A DNA stretch of 64,000 nucleotides from Pedobacter planticolens. Lineage in GTDB: Bacteria; Bacteroidota; Bacteroidia; Sphingobacteriales; Sphingobacteriaceae. Below, piece by piece: positions 1 to 8,601 of this stretch. The notes below the pieces were generated by a model. That model was not told the origin of the DNA and did not search any database. It saw nothing but the letters and a program-made list of their open reading frames with translations. Every line of letters begins with the position of its first letter. Within the stretch, counting starts at the first letter, position 1. The stretch lies in the NCBI RefSeq assembly GCF_014172375.1, contig NZ_WNXD01000001.1, positions 930,001-994,000 on the forward strand. Direction: 5' to 3'. A program made the translations under genes and the position numbers.

Positions 1-49
1 TCTTTTCTATGACATCCAATATAAGTTTTGCTCTTTTAGATAGAATCAT
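1..49 (-). CDS. Start of an unidentified gene running off the left edge
   Basis: Only the first 16 codons are visible (protein begins MILSKRAKLILD). The ATG at 49-47 overlaps the TGA of the KAP NTPase gene at 48-46 in an ATGA arrangement. Such four-base overlaps usually mean translational coupling, so this gene probably works with the KAP NTPase. Too little is present to assign a family. Confidence 0.5.
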   Translation of the reverse strand, partial: MILSKRAKLILDVIEK

Positions 50-1998
50 GGTGTTATCGCTTGTGCAAAAGTACTAGCTGGAAGGTTCTTTTCCGCATAA
101 ATAAAATAATTCTCAAAATTGTCCACTATTCTAAGCGCTTTGTCGGACTGGTGGTCGGACATTGTAGCTGGGGTAAAAAGGCTGCTGATCAGGTCAGTTA
201 GTGCACGATTTTTCGATTCCAAGATGTCTTCTTTGAGATTGGTGTGGCCAAGTGATCTTGCCGTAAACGTTAAGGTTGAGCGCTGGGTAATAAGCTTGTA
301 AGCTTTTGGCAATGACGAGCTGCTGATGGCCAGATAATTATCTGGGCTCGATAGTTCCAGATAGCAATTATGGTCCATCATCTTGATAAGTTCCAGTATC
401 GCCAGATCAGGAAGGTATACCCATTTCTGGTTTACCTGGAAAATGACCGACATGGAATTTACAAACCTGATGATATCTCGCTTATTGGTGATGACATTCC
501 ATATCTGTCCCCTGAAAAGGTTCATTTTTGGATCGGTGGAACTGTTGGTTGCAAAGATTAGATCGCGGAACTGATCCAGAAGTTTTTGTTTTTCCGGAGC
601 TTGCATCACAAGGTTGTCCATTGACGCCTTGAAAACATCGTTAATCAGTTCTTTCAAAAGCATATTCTCTATCTTAGGTAGCATGATCTCAAGATCAAAG
701 ATCTTTTGCAGGTACTTGTCCTGGTTAAGAATACTATGTGACTTCAGCGCGTTGCTGAGATAATTCTTGTCATATGCGGCCACAAAGATTATTCGGGGGA
801 AGTTCGCAGTATTTCTAATCAACCTTAGTACTTCCATGACCTCACTATTGTCCAACCTGTCCATATCATCAATTACTACAAGCACGCGTTTTTTTATACG
901 CATCAGCAATTCTTTAACCTCATCATGCTTATCTTTCAAAGAACTTTCGTGTTCAAAAATGCTTGCAATAGATTTAAGCGGATTTTTTTCGACATCAATC
1001 TTGGAAAGCGCCCTTCCATATTTCATAATCAGGTTTTCGGTTTCGATATGTTCTGATAATGCCTGGTCGAGCTGAACAAAAAAGTCCATGGTTAAGCCTG
1101 ACTTCGCTGTTGACATCCAGGGATTGTACTGCAGATAGACCGTATGCGGTTCTTTTTCCTCAAAATCCTTTTTTAATATCTGTAGCAGAGAAGTTTTTCC
1201 ATACCCCCACATGCTGTTGATGCCGATGGCAAATGCCTGTTCGGTTGAAAATTCAATTGACCTTATCTCATTTACGAGTGGCTCGAAATAAATTTTTCTG
1301 TTGAATTTATCATCTTTTAGCAGACTGATCGGCATGTCCTGGATTAATAGGGAGCTGTTCTTAGGTTTTCTTGCAAATCTGAATAAATTGATAGAAAGTA
1401 TTATGCAGCCAAAGCTTATTAAAGCTACTATGGGATCGACCAGTCCTGATTTAAACAACAATTGAAGGAGTTGGGCAATTCCGGCCAGCGGTGGAGGCAT
1501 GAAACTGAGGTACTCAGCGATCTTCAAGAAATCTTGTTTGACAGTGGTATCGAACAATTGGGCCTGGACATAATCTGGGCGATGGGTCCAATATAAAATC
1601 GTCCCTGCGCCAATCAAGAAGATATGCAAAGGGCGCATCTTGTACATCTTCCGGTAGCAGTTTGCCAATATTTTGAATCCTGGTATGCCTATTACTAGGA
1701 AATAGATTAAACTTCCTAAGTACCCCAGATTCATGGGCTTTAAGTTGGCCAGTACCTTTTTTACAAGGAGAGCATCAAAAGATTTCCATAACCACCCGCA
1801 TGCAAAAAGGTACATAAGAGTGATAAAAAGGATCGACCAGAGCGATTTTTGATAGTAATCGTCAATTAGAATTGATACAATGTTCTTGAAGCTTCTGATA
1901 AAAAAATCGTTTATCCTTTCCGAACCTTTTCTTATGATGGCAATACCCCGATTGATATAGGTCGATGCCTGTTGCTTTTTTGTCGAAAACCAAGTCAT
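46..1998 (-). CDS. Membrane-anchored KAP-family P-loop NTPase
   Basis: A 650-residue protein with the layout of KAP NTPases. The N-terminal part has about four hydrophobic segments (roughly residues 47-67, 92-112, 122-140, 188-208). The P-loop domain follows, with Walker A near residues 255-275 (NSMWGYGKTSLLQIL) and Walker B near 365-378 (RVLVVIDDMDRLD). KAP family members insert membrane helices in or next to the NTPase domain and are recurrent in bacterial conflict islands; the cellular role of this one is not visible. It diverges from a nuclease-like gene at 2213 and its stop overlaps the start of a further gene at the window edge. The family call is strong; the defence role is inferred from neighbours. 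Confidence 0.85.
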   Translation of the reverse strand: MTWFSTKKQQASTYINRGIAIIRKGSERINDFFIRSFKNIVSILIDDYYQKSLWSILFITLMYLFACGWLWKSFDALLVKKVLANLKPMNLGYLGSLIYFLVIGIPGFKILANCYRKMYKMRPLHIFLIGAGTILYWTHRPDYVQAQLFDTTVKQDFLKIAEYLSFMPPPLAGIAQLLQLLFKSGLVDPIVALISFGCIILSINLFRFARKPKNSSLLIQDMPISLLKDDKFNRKIYFEPLVNEIRSIEFSTEQAFAIGINSMWGYGKTSLLQILKKDFEEKEPHTVYLQYNPWMSTAKSGLTMDFFVQLDQALSEHIETENLIMKYGRALSKIDVEKNPLKSIASIFEHESSLKDKHDEVKELLMRIKKRVLVVIDDMDRLDNSEVMEVLRLIRNTANFPRIIFVAAYDKNYLSNALKSHSILNQDKYLQKIFDLEIMLPKIENMLLKELINDVFKASMDNLVMQAPEKQKLLDQFRDLIFATNSSTDPKMNLFRGQIWNVITNKRDIIRFVNSMSVIFQVNQKWVYLPDLAILELIKMMDHNCYLELSSPDNYLAISSSSLPKAYKLITQRSTLTFTARSLGHTNLKEDILESKNRALTDLISSLFTPATMSDHQSDKALRIVDNFENYFIYAEKNLPASTFAQAITP

Positions 1999-2212
1999 TT
2001 TGAGAGCATAATAAAATAGATCGATGCTGATCTAGCTATTCCAAATATAATCTTTTGGACCGAAGTTAACAATGTGGAATTAAACTAAGCATGGACTGCA
2101 CAAAAAAGCTTTTGTTGATAAGTTTTGAGAAACTACAGGGATTTAGCTGTTGATTTGAGATTTGTGGAACAGACAATGAAAGCATAATTTAGGAAAAAAT
2201 GTAACGAGAGGT

Positions 2213-4336
2213 ATGAGCACGAAACCAGAGCAGATTGATATGTTAAAACTTTTGAAAGAGGTTGTGGATTCAGTTACAGAACCACATTGGCCGAAAGATC
2301 TGGGAGAGCAATATGCCCAATTAAACCTATCTCATCAAGGCTTTCAAAGCTGGGAAGTGGTTGGGAAAGAGATTGATAGGCGGATTGTCAGCTCGATCGG
2401 TTCGCACGTTGCCGATAAGAGCTGTTCCCATATCCGAATTCTTGATCAATTGGTTTCAGAACTGGTGTATAGGGAAGTTTTAGAAGGAGAGCCAGCTTCG
2501 GAATATATCAAAGTAATAAATGCACTAAAGTATGCTCTTCGCAATAGCGTTAAGTATTTCAGATCATTAGAAAACAAACCTGAATGGACAAATGCGGTAG
2601 AAGATAGCAAGCGATTAATACAGGCTTCTCCAGGTGGCTATGGGCTGATTTATGACGACCTTCGCGAGAGTTTTCCTCGCGAATTCGATGTGGCAGTGGC
2701 GGTAAAGTTCCTAGCTGAGAAAGGCTGTAAATATCAATATTTTAACGGCAGATTAGAAATCACCTCTGGCCTGGAAAAAGTTTTTACCGAACTTGAAAGC
2801 CTGGTTTCCAGATTTGGAGGGGCAAACCTGATGACGATAATATTTCAACACCTTAACCTGTCAAATCGTTATTCCGATCGATATCAACGATTTCATATCT
2901 ATAGGACCGCCAGTATGATGGTCAGCGATCAACAGAGGCAAATCCCCTTCGGTTTTTTGCTCCATCTTTGCCTCAAGCATCCAAATTACAAATTTCCTTC
3001 CGGCCTAACCCAAGGCTTCGATAATCCCCAGGCAATATTTGAATTTGCCAGTTATGTCGTACAGGCTGCCTATGATGTACAGGTATATAACAGATGGGAA
3101 TTCATAAACAAGGATGGTGGGGACATCCTTGCCCTATGCAGGCAGATTGTACTCTGGGATAATATCTTCGCGCTTCCACAGGCAAGGATGTCCCTCTCCC
3201 TGGAAATAGCAGAGGAGCTCTTCCAGTGCATAGAGGATGGGAGAATAGAAAAATCTCTCGGATTAAAAAAGTCTGAATTTTTTGAAATATGCAGAGCTAT
3301 CGAAAACATCTGCGGAGATTTTTTAGGTCCGGTCGTTTTTAGCGCTAAGGATCTAAAGCTGATATTGCCGATGATCGAAATGCAAAGATTGGTCAGAGTA
3401 ATTGGGCTGCTGACCCACCCAAGAGGTTTCAATGAGCGGTATTCTAAGCCAGCAAATTTATTTGAGAACGACTTCTTTAAAAAACCTATCATTCAACTTG
3501 CAGATGGCCGTCTGATGATCCCTCAAAAATCTTGGTCTGCTCCGAATTACTTCGAGTCACTTGCATCATCGCTCCGTCCTTACTTTCCAAAAATGGATTC
3601 TGATATCGGCCTTGAACTGGAACGTTTTCTGATTAGAAAACTTTCCAGCAAGGGGTTTCAAATCGTTGTTGGTAAATACGCAATTGGGAAAATTGAGGGT
3701 GAAACAGATATTCTTTTGGTAACGGACAGCATCCTTGTAATTATCGAATGTAAAAAGAAGAACCTAACCCGGGCTGCAAAATCTGGAACTGCCTATGGCC
3801 TGTTAATCGATCTATCAGAAAGCCTTCTATCGGCTCATATACAGACCGGCAAGGTTGAGCTGTTGATGCGACAGGTAGGTTCATTAATCTTTAAAGGTGC
3901 AAACAATTTAGAAACCGAGGTGATGCTCTCAGACAGGCAAATAATACGTATCGCACTGACGCTTTCTGATTATGCAGGTTTCCACGATCGGGCTGTGATG
4001 GGGAATTTCCTTGAATCTTTGATCTCTCATTCTTTTACGATCTCAAACGGCTCATCGCATCTCGAAGATAGATTTGCAGAACTGGAGAAAAAAAGGCAAA
4101 AATGGGTTCGTCAGTTTCAGGAACTCGAAAAGCTTGATACCTTTATCGACACCTACCCATTCCGAGATTTAATGTTCATGAACCTAGTTCAATTTCTGGA
4201 AACACTTGAAGACAGCAAAGATCCAATATCCTTTGTTTCCAAATTGATCGAAGGCAGGCATATCAACTATGGTACGTTGGATTATTTTTTTGAAAGAAAC
4301 CTTGTGTCTCTATTGAAAGATGGCCATCAAGAGTAA
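2213..4336 (+). CDS. Large protein with C-terminal PD-(D/E)XK nuclease-like motif
   Basis: A 707-residue protein. I do not recognise the N-terminal ~470 residues, which look alpha-helical and soluble. Around residues 480-520 there is a signature of the restriction-endonuclease-like fold: a strand with GETDILLV (Asp at about 499), a second strand and IIECKKK (Glu about 512, Lys about 514), fitting the D-Xn-E-X-K catalytic pattern. The likely activity is DNA or RNA cleavage with Mg2+, inferred from this motif only. No signal peptide or membrane segment is seen. It diverges from the KAP NTPase gene across a 214-bp spacer, so the two may form one system. It could instead be an inactive nuclease-fold protein. 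Confidence 0.6.
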   Translation: MSTKPEQIDMLKLLKEVVDSVTEPHWPKDLGEQYAQLNLSHQGFQSWEVVGKEIDRRIVSSIGSHVADKSCSHIRILDQLVSELVYREVLEGEPASEYIKVINALKYALRNSVKYFRSLENKPEWTNAVEDSKRLIQASPGGYGLIYDDLRESFPREFDVAVAVKFLAEKGCKYQYFNGRLEITSGLEKVFTELESLVSRFGGANLMTIIFQHLNLSNRYSDRYQRFHIYRTASMMVSDQQRQIPFGFLLHLCLKHPNYKFPSGLTQGFDNPQAIFEFASYVVQAAYDVQVYNRWEFINKDGGDILALCRQIVLWDNIFALPQARMSLSLEIAEELFQCIEDGRIEKSLGLKKSEFFEICRAIENICGDFLGPVVFSAKDLKLILPMIEMQRLVRVIGLLTHPRGFNERYSKPANLFENDFFKKPIIQLADGRLMIPQKSWSAPNYFESLASSLRPYFPKMDSDIGLELERFLIRKLSSKGFQIVVGKYAIGKIEGETDILLVTDSILVIIECKKKNLTRAAKSGTAYGLLIDLSESLLSAHIQTGKVELLMRQVGSLIFKGANNLETEVMLSDRQIIRIALTLSDYAGFHDRAVMGNFLESLISHSFTISNGSSHLEDRFAELEKKRQKWVRQFQELEKLDTFIDTYPFRDLMFMNLVQFLETLEDSKDPISFVSKLIEGRHINYGTLDYFFERNLVSLLKDGHQE

Positions 4337-4647
4337 AGACATTTTCATACAAGATTAAGGTTTCTGATAAAATCAGCGTCGCAAAACTGAGGATTTGAAA
4401 TTATATTTTATGTTTCAGCAATTTTCTAGAGTATATTTTCTAATCGTTTCAATCGTGCTCATGTGGTTTCGTATTTCTTTGTGTCACTAGTGTTCAACTA
4501 GACGGAGATGATTCTGTATGGGTGTTTAAATAGTTTTTAATTATCATGAGTAATGACAATGGTTTTTGGGAAATTGTGCTTAAAGACAAAGCTCATCAAT
4601 AAAAATAGGTCTTTCATTCTCGATAGTTACACATTCAAATGATGTCC
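4337..4647. other. Intergenic stretch without a recognised gene
   Basis: About 310 bases between the nuclease-like gene and the first structured repeat. AT-rich; I see no open frame with coding character, no RNA gene and no convincing promoter. Confidence 0.5.
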
Positions 4648-4800
4648 AATCGTTCAGTGTTTGTTCGCCTGGGATATTTACAATCTATCTTGCGCTTCCC
4701 TAAAGCCGAAAATCTTTGTAAATCTGCCATCAAATCCGCAAGATTAAAGTTTTCCGGGGGTACGAACCAGAAAAAAACTTCCCATATGGGAAGTTTTTTT
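4648..4800 (+). repeat. Structured repeat, copy 1 (candidate ncRNA or island boundary)
   Basis: Closely similar over its whole length to 15857-16014. Shared blocks are the 5' end (TTTGTTCGCCTGGGATATTTA), a middle block (CCTAAAGCCGAAAA), GTAAATCTG, and TTAAAGTTTTCCGGG before a terminal hairpin. The inner blocks can pair (CCGAAAA with TTTTCCGG) and the outer GTTCG can pair with CGAAC near 4764. Copies 1 and 2 differ by compensated changes in the terminal hairpin, which suggests selection on structure. Function unknown. Confidence 0.65.
4771..4800 (+). terminator. Perfect palindromic hairpin ending in a T run
   Basis: A 30-nt perfect palindrome: A-run, ACTTCCC, centre ATAT, GGGAAGT, T-run. It has the form of a rho-independent terminator and would work on either strand. 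It forms the 3' end of structured repeat copy 1 and lies just past the stop of the 65-aa minus-strand gene at 4812. Confidence 0.7.
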
Positions 4801-4811
4801 AGTTTTAATGC

Positions 4812-5009
4812 CTATAGCCTTTTTTGGGCTTCCTCCATGTATTTTTCTGCTAGTATAACTTGTTGCTTAATTGCCATTTTAAGAAACTTTTTTATGAATT
4901 CTAACGCTATTACAGCCTCTTCTTCGGTCATTTCTGTGCCGTGAGCTTTTAGTATTTCAACTGCTTTTTGAGGTGTAATTCTACTGTTTTCGACATCTGG
5001 ATAATACAT
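4812..5009 (-). CDS. Small hypothetical protein (65 aa)
   Basis: A short helical protein with the pattern ITPQKAVEILKAHGTEMTEE followed by a helix ending in KQQVILAEKYMEE. Similar small proteins (a TPEKA..ILKKHG-type N-terminus and a helical C-terminus) are widespread in Bacteroidota, but I know of no established function. It lies between structured repeat copy 1 and the SPARTA operon and is transcribed towards the palindromic terminator at 4771-4800. The start is the first ATG after an AT-rich leader. Coding status is likely because of the recognisable pattern. Confidence 0.55.
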   Translation of the reverse strand: MYYPDVENSRITPQKAVEILKAHGTEMTEEEAVIALEFIKKFLKMAIKQQVILAEKYMEEAQKRL

Positions 5010-5093
5010 AGTTTTAATTTTTATATGTATTTATAACGCCTTAAATTAACTTTTGGACATAAGTTGAATGGGATAACACGTACATTTTTAAAA

Positions 5094-5116
5094 CGTTCAA
5101 TATTTGTTCGCCTGGG
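5094..5116 (+). repeat. Partial third copy of the structured repeat (5' end only)
   Basis: These 23 bases are identical to the start of copy 2 (15860-15882). The sequence then diverges into a small hairpin (CCTGG-loop-CCAGG). It lies about 140 bases upstream of the TIR-APAZ gene. Confidence 0.6.
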
Positions 5117-5254
5117 TTTCTGGCCAGGAATAAAAATGTTCATAATTTTTGTATTTACTCCTCTACTGTCTTTTATCAATACCTTGAGTAACAATACACA
5201 TAGTGTTAATAAAAATTATAGGTAAACAAGGTTTAAATTGGTGACCTTTCACAA

Positions 5255-6664
5255 ATGGAAAAAGCAACGATCCGTGATACCCTTTTCATTAGTCACGCTA
5301 CACCAGAGGATAACGAATTTACCATTTGGTTGGCAACCAGGCTGGAACAACTTGGCTATAAGGTATGGATTGATAAAAATGAACTACTCGGCGGAGAAAA
5401 CTTTTGGGGGGACATTGAACAGGCAATCAAATACGAGACTGTCAAGTTTCTATTGGTTTATTCAAACAACATTGTTTATAAGCAGGAAGAAATCGAGATT
5501 AAATCTGGTATCCTTAAGGAAATTAATTTCGCGAAACAGGCAGCTGCTGAAAACCCAGCTCTTAAAGACTTTTTTACAATCCTTAACATCGACCGGGCGC
5601 CAAGGGGTCTTTTTGAAGGCTCCGCAGATACCAACCAGATTTCGTTCGATGAAAACTGGGCCGCTGGCCTAGGGATTTTGGTGAAAAAACTGGAAAAGGA
5701 TCAAATCGTTAAAGCTTATGAAGGGGAGAAATCAGCGATTGCGAAGTTTTATCTTTCTCAATATCTCTCAGGCAACAAAGTGGTCAAAAAGAAGGAGTTA
5801 TACTATACCAATTGGTGGAATACGGAAAAACTTCCCAAGCACTTCTATATTTTCAGGTTTGTCAACGAAGTGCAGGCTATCGCCGTGAGTAAGGCTAACA
5901 ACCTGAAAATCAGTTTCAGGGCTGCAAACTGTATTGTGTGCTTTAGTGAAATTCTCGATCAGATTGTCGACAGCACTGCTGGAAAGGTCGAAATCGAAAA
6001 TGTTGAGCGATTGGATGTTGAAATCGGAAAGCTCATTGCAGGATATGATTCAGATACCTTCCCAAGCTACCTTGATGCATCAAACTATTTCAAGAGATTG
6101 CTCAAAAGAGCACTTCACGTTTCCCTAAGAGAAAAAGGTCTTTCCTGGTATGAGCTTTCCAACAAGAACAATATCTATTTTCATACGATAGAAAGTTTGC
6201 CCAAGGGAAAGGTGACATTTGATTTTGCAAAACAGGACCGTAAAAAGACAAAAAACCTTTTCGGTAAACATCTTGAAATCGGAAACTGGCATTTTGCACT
6301 ATCATTTAGAAGTGTATTGCACCCAGAGCCAGGTTTCCATATCAATAGCCATATCCTTTTTACAAGCAATGGAAAGATTCCCATTGAGAGTAAATCAGTC
6401 CAACATAGCCACCGCAGACGAAAGGGAAGACGTATGTTTAATGAGGAATGGAGGGACCAGATGCTCGCCTTTCTTGCTTCGCTGAAAAGATATGAAGATC
6501 CGTGTGTCTCGATGAGGACCGATTGTACTTCTGCTATTGAAATGAAAGCATTTCCGGAAATCTTTTGGTCACAGTATGGCTACATGGATCCAAAAGAAAA
6601 AGAGAGAATGGAAATTTTTATTGACGAAACCGACTTATACGATCTAGATGATGAAGAGTTTTGA
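5255..6664 (+). CDS. TIR-APAZ subunit of a SPARTA short-Argonaute system
   Basis: A 469-residue protein. Residues about 7-130 form a TIR domain (DTLFISHATPEDNEF, GYKVWIDKNELLGG, FLLVYS). The Glu in GILKE (about residue 89) sits where the catalytic NADase glutamate of characterised SPARTA TIR subunits is found. The rest fits the APAZ domain, which resembles Argonaute N/L1/L2 parts, including a HSHRRRKGRRMFNEEWRD motif near residues 388-405. The last ~15 residues are strongly acidic, as in known SPARTA, where this tail has been reported to block the nucleic-acid channel. In the family, guide and target binding by the partner Argonaute triggers oligomerisation and NAD(P)+ depletion. The gene overlaps the Argonaute gene by 17 bases. 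The start at 5255 directly precedes the TIR domain. Confidence 0.92.
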   Translation: MEKATIRDTLFISHATPEDNEFTIWLATRLEQLGYKVWIDKNELLGGENFWGDIEQAIKYETVKFLLVYSNNIVYKQEEIEIKSGILKEINFAKQAAAENPALKDFFTILNIDRAPRGLFEGSADTNQISFDENWAAGLGILVKKLEKDQIVKAYEGEKSAIAKFYLSQYLSGNKVVKKKELYYTNWWNTEKLPKHFYIFRFVNEVQAIAVSKANNLKISFRAANCIVCFSEILDQIVDSTAGKVEIENVERLDVEIGKLIAGYDSDTFPSYLDASNYFKRLLKRALHVSLREKGLSWYELSNKNNIYFHTIESLPKGKVTFDFAKQDRKKTKNLFGKHLEIGNWHFALSFRSVLHPEPGFHINSHILFTSNGKIPIESKSVQHSHRRRKGRRMFNEEWRDQMLAFLASLKRYEDPCVSMRTDCTSAIEMKAFPEIFWSQYGYMDPKEKERMEIFIDETDLYDLDDEEF

Positions 6665-8180
6665 AATCTATAACCAGCAACCCGAGCTCAGTTTTTTAAG
6701 AGAACCGACATTATCATTTGGGCATGGGCAAACTACTGCTGATCCTAGAGATGGACTAATGCTCTATGGACCGTTTGATAGCAGAAAAATGAAGGGCCAG
6801 GTTAATATTGGGGTCATCGGTAGTTCGACCCAGCGAAGATATATGATAGAATACCTGCAAAAGCTGCATGGACCCGTTCTGCCTTCGGAAACGGCAAGGC
6901 CATTTTTTCCTGGGCTTGAAACGGCCTTTGGAATACATATCAATCTTGATAATATCGTTGAGATTGAAGTTAGTGATAATGAAGTGAATAAATACCTGTC
7001 TTATGAGGACGGAAACCAACGGGTACATAACCTAACGAATCTATTTGCAGATGCACTTGCAAGGTATGTTCGTGAAGAGGAACGACCGGTAACGCTTTGG
7101 TTTGTGGTTATCCAAGACGATATCTATAAGTTTGGAAGACCCAAGAGCCGGCTGCCCAAGTCAGATGGTAACATAAAATTAGGGTTGAAGAAAAAACAGG
7201 TTCAAGGCAACCAGTCCCTTTTATTTCCAGAGATGGAAGAGCTTCGGGACGCCTATGATTTCGAGATTAATTTCCATAACCAATTAAAGGCAAAACTGCT
7301 ATCGGAAAAAATAGTCACCCAAATCATAAGAGAGGGTACGATCGCATATCGACATTTGGAACAGGACGAAAAGAAGATCAAGCAACTGGCAGTCTTTGAT
7401 AGTGCCAAGGCGTGGAATATCTCTACTACAATGTACTACAAAGTTGGCGGGCTTCCATGGCGCCTGGGAGATATACGTGAGGATGTTTGCTATCTAGGGC
7501 TGGTATACAAAAAGCTCAACGACGATCCGAACAACCGAAGTGCCTGTTGTGCGGCCCAGATGTTCATAGATTCTGGCGATGGGATGGTCTTCAGGGGCAA
7601 TATTGGGAATTTTTTCAATCCCAAAACCAAGGAATTCCACGTTTCGGAAAAAGATGCTATTGACCTGATTACCCAATCGCTCGAAGTTTTTAAAGAAAAA
7701 CTTGGTAAGGGAAAATATCCCAAAGAGATATTTGTCCATGCAAAGACCTATTTCGATGATAAAGAGTGGAAGGGATTTGCCGATGCTGTTGAGGGAAAAT
7801 CAAAGATTATCGGTGTGAGGATTCAATCTTCTGGTGCGTTCAAGCTATATCGGCAATTCTCCTTCTGTGTTCCAAGAGGCATGATGATGACTGTTGGCAC
7901 CACTAAGGCTTTTCTATGGACAAAAGGATTCGTGCCTAGATTACAAACGCAGGTTGGGCTTGAAGTACCAAATCCTATTTCAGTGGAGATCACCAGAGGT
8001 AATGCGGACATAAAACAGGTCTGTAAGGATGTTCTAGCACTGACAAAACTCAACTATAATGCCTGCATCTTTGCAGACGGGCAACCTGTAACACTAAGGT
8101 TTGCTGATTCGATTGGTGAGGTGCTGACTGCCGGAAAAAACATCACAACAGGAATCTTGCCTTTTAAACATTATCTATAG
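6648..8180 (+). CDS. Short prokaryotic Argonaute (MID-PIWI) of SPARTA
   Basis: A 510-residue protein, the usual size of short pAgos, which lack N and PAZ domains. The MID region (about residues 40-250) includes the family-typical VIQDDIYKFGRPKS stretch, and the PIWI region fills the rest. Where active PIWI domains carry the first catalytic Asp this one reads CYLGLVYKK, and near the later catalytic position it reads IFVHAKTYF, so the slicer tetrad is missing. That is the rule for short pAgos, which sense rather than cut. It binds a guide RNA and target DNA in characterised relatives and activates the TIR partner. The start overlaps the TIR-APAZ gene end, giving a coupled two-gene operon. Confidence 0.92.
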   Translation: MMKSFEIYNQQPELSFLREPTLSFGHGQTTADPRDGLMLYGPFDSRKMKGQVNIGVIGSSTQRRYMIEYLQKLHGPVLPSETARPFFPGLETAFGIHINLDNIVEIEVSDNEVNKYLSYEDGNQRVHNLTNLFADALARYVREEERPVTLWFVVIQDDIYKFGRPKSRLPKSDGNIKLGLKKKQVQGNQSLLFPEMEELRDAYDFEINFHNQLKAKLLSEKIVTQIIREGTIAYRHLEQDEKKIKQLAVFDSAKAWNISTTMYYKVGGLPWRLGDIREDVCYLGLVYKKLNDDPNNRSACCAAQMFIDSGDGMVFRGNIGNFFNPKTKEFHVSEKDAIDLITQSLEVFKEKLGKGKYPKEIFVHAKTYFDDKEWKGFADAVEGKSKIIGVRIQSSGAFKLYRQFSFCVPRGMMMTVGTTKAFLWTKGFVPRLQTQVGLEVPNPISVEITRGNADIKQVCKDVLALTKLNYNACIFADGQPVTLRFADSIGEVLTAGKNITTGILPFKHYL

Positions 8181-8601
8181 TTCGTGGAAAGATTCCCCAA
8201 AGTAAAGATTAGAATATCCAATGTGGTTCCTGCTGCCAATTGGGCTTCATTCCCATTGCATTCTGGTCGACACTCGGGTATTTTGCAAAGAGTTCGACGA
8301 GTTGGACAGTGAGGTTGTTCTGTGTGGTTGGATTACATTTTGTAAATACTTAATGCAGCACAAGGCACATATATTTTTGAAGGCTCTGTATGTGTTGGCA
8401 TATTTTCATCCTATGGATTTGGTGACACTGTATGGACAGAAGGATTATTTTCCAAAGATAGCGTGTGCTGTTATAGCAATAAGTTTTTCGGTTTATTAAT
8501 GATTGGATACATTGTTGGAAATAACTATGATAAATGGATTTAATAAGATATATTTAGATTTTATCTGCCTGTAACAAATAAAAAAAACTTAAATAACGTT
8601 C
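8181..8601. other. Intergenic stretch between SPARTA and the next operon
   Basis: About 420 bases. A frame from 8182 to about 8310 reads without a stop and with protein-like composition (contains NVVPAANWASFPLHSGRHSG), then ends. It may be a remnant of a lost gene, but I do not recognise it. The last ~80 bases are very AT-rich and probably hold the promoter of the downstream operon. Confidence 0.35.

Noticed and set aside
4639..4944. 101-codon plus-strand frame
   Set aside because: It crosses the structured repeat and lies antisense to the better supported 65-aa gene.
6648..8180. Catalytically active long Argonaute
   Set aside because: Too short, no PAZ/N domain, PIWI catalytic positions replaced, and a TIR-APAZ partner is adjacent; it is a short pAgo.
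8221..8499. 92-codon open frame between SPARTA and the MBL gene
   Set aside because: No recognisable motif, odd composition, and it lies in a different frame from the more protein-like stretch at 8182-8310; not supported as a gene.
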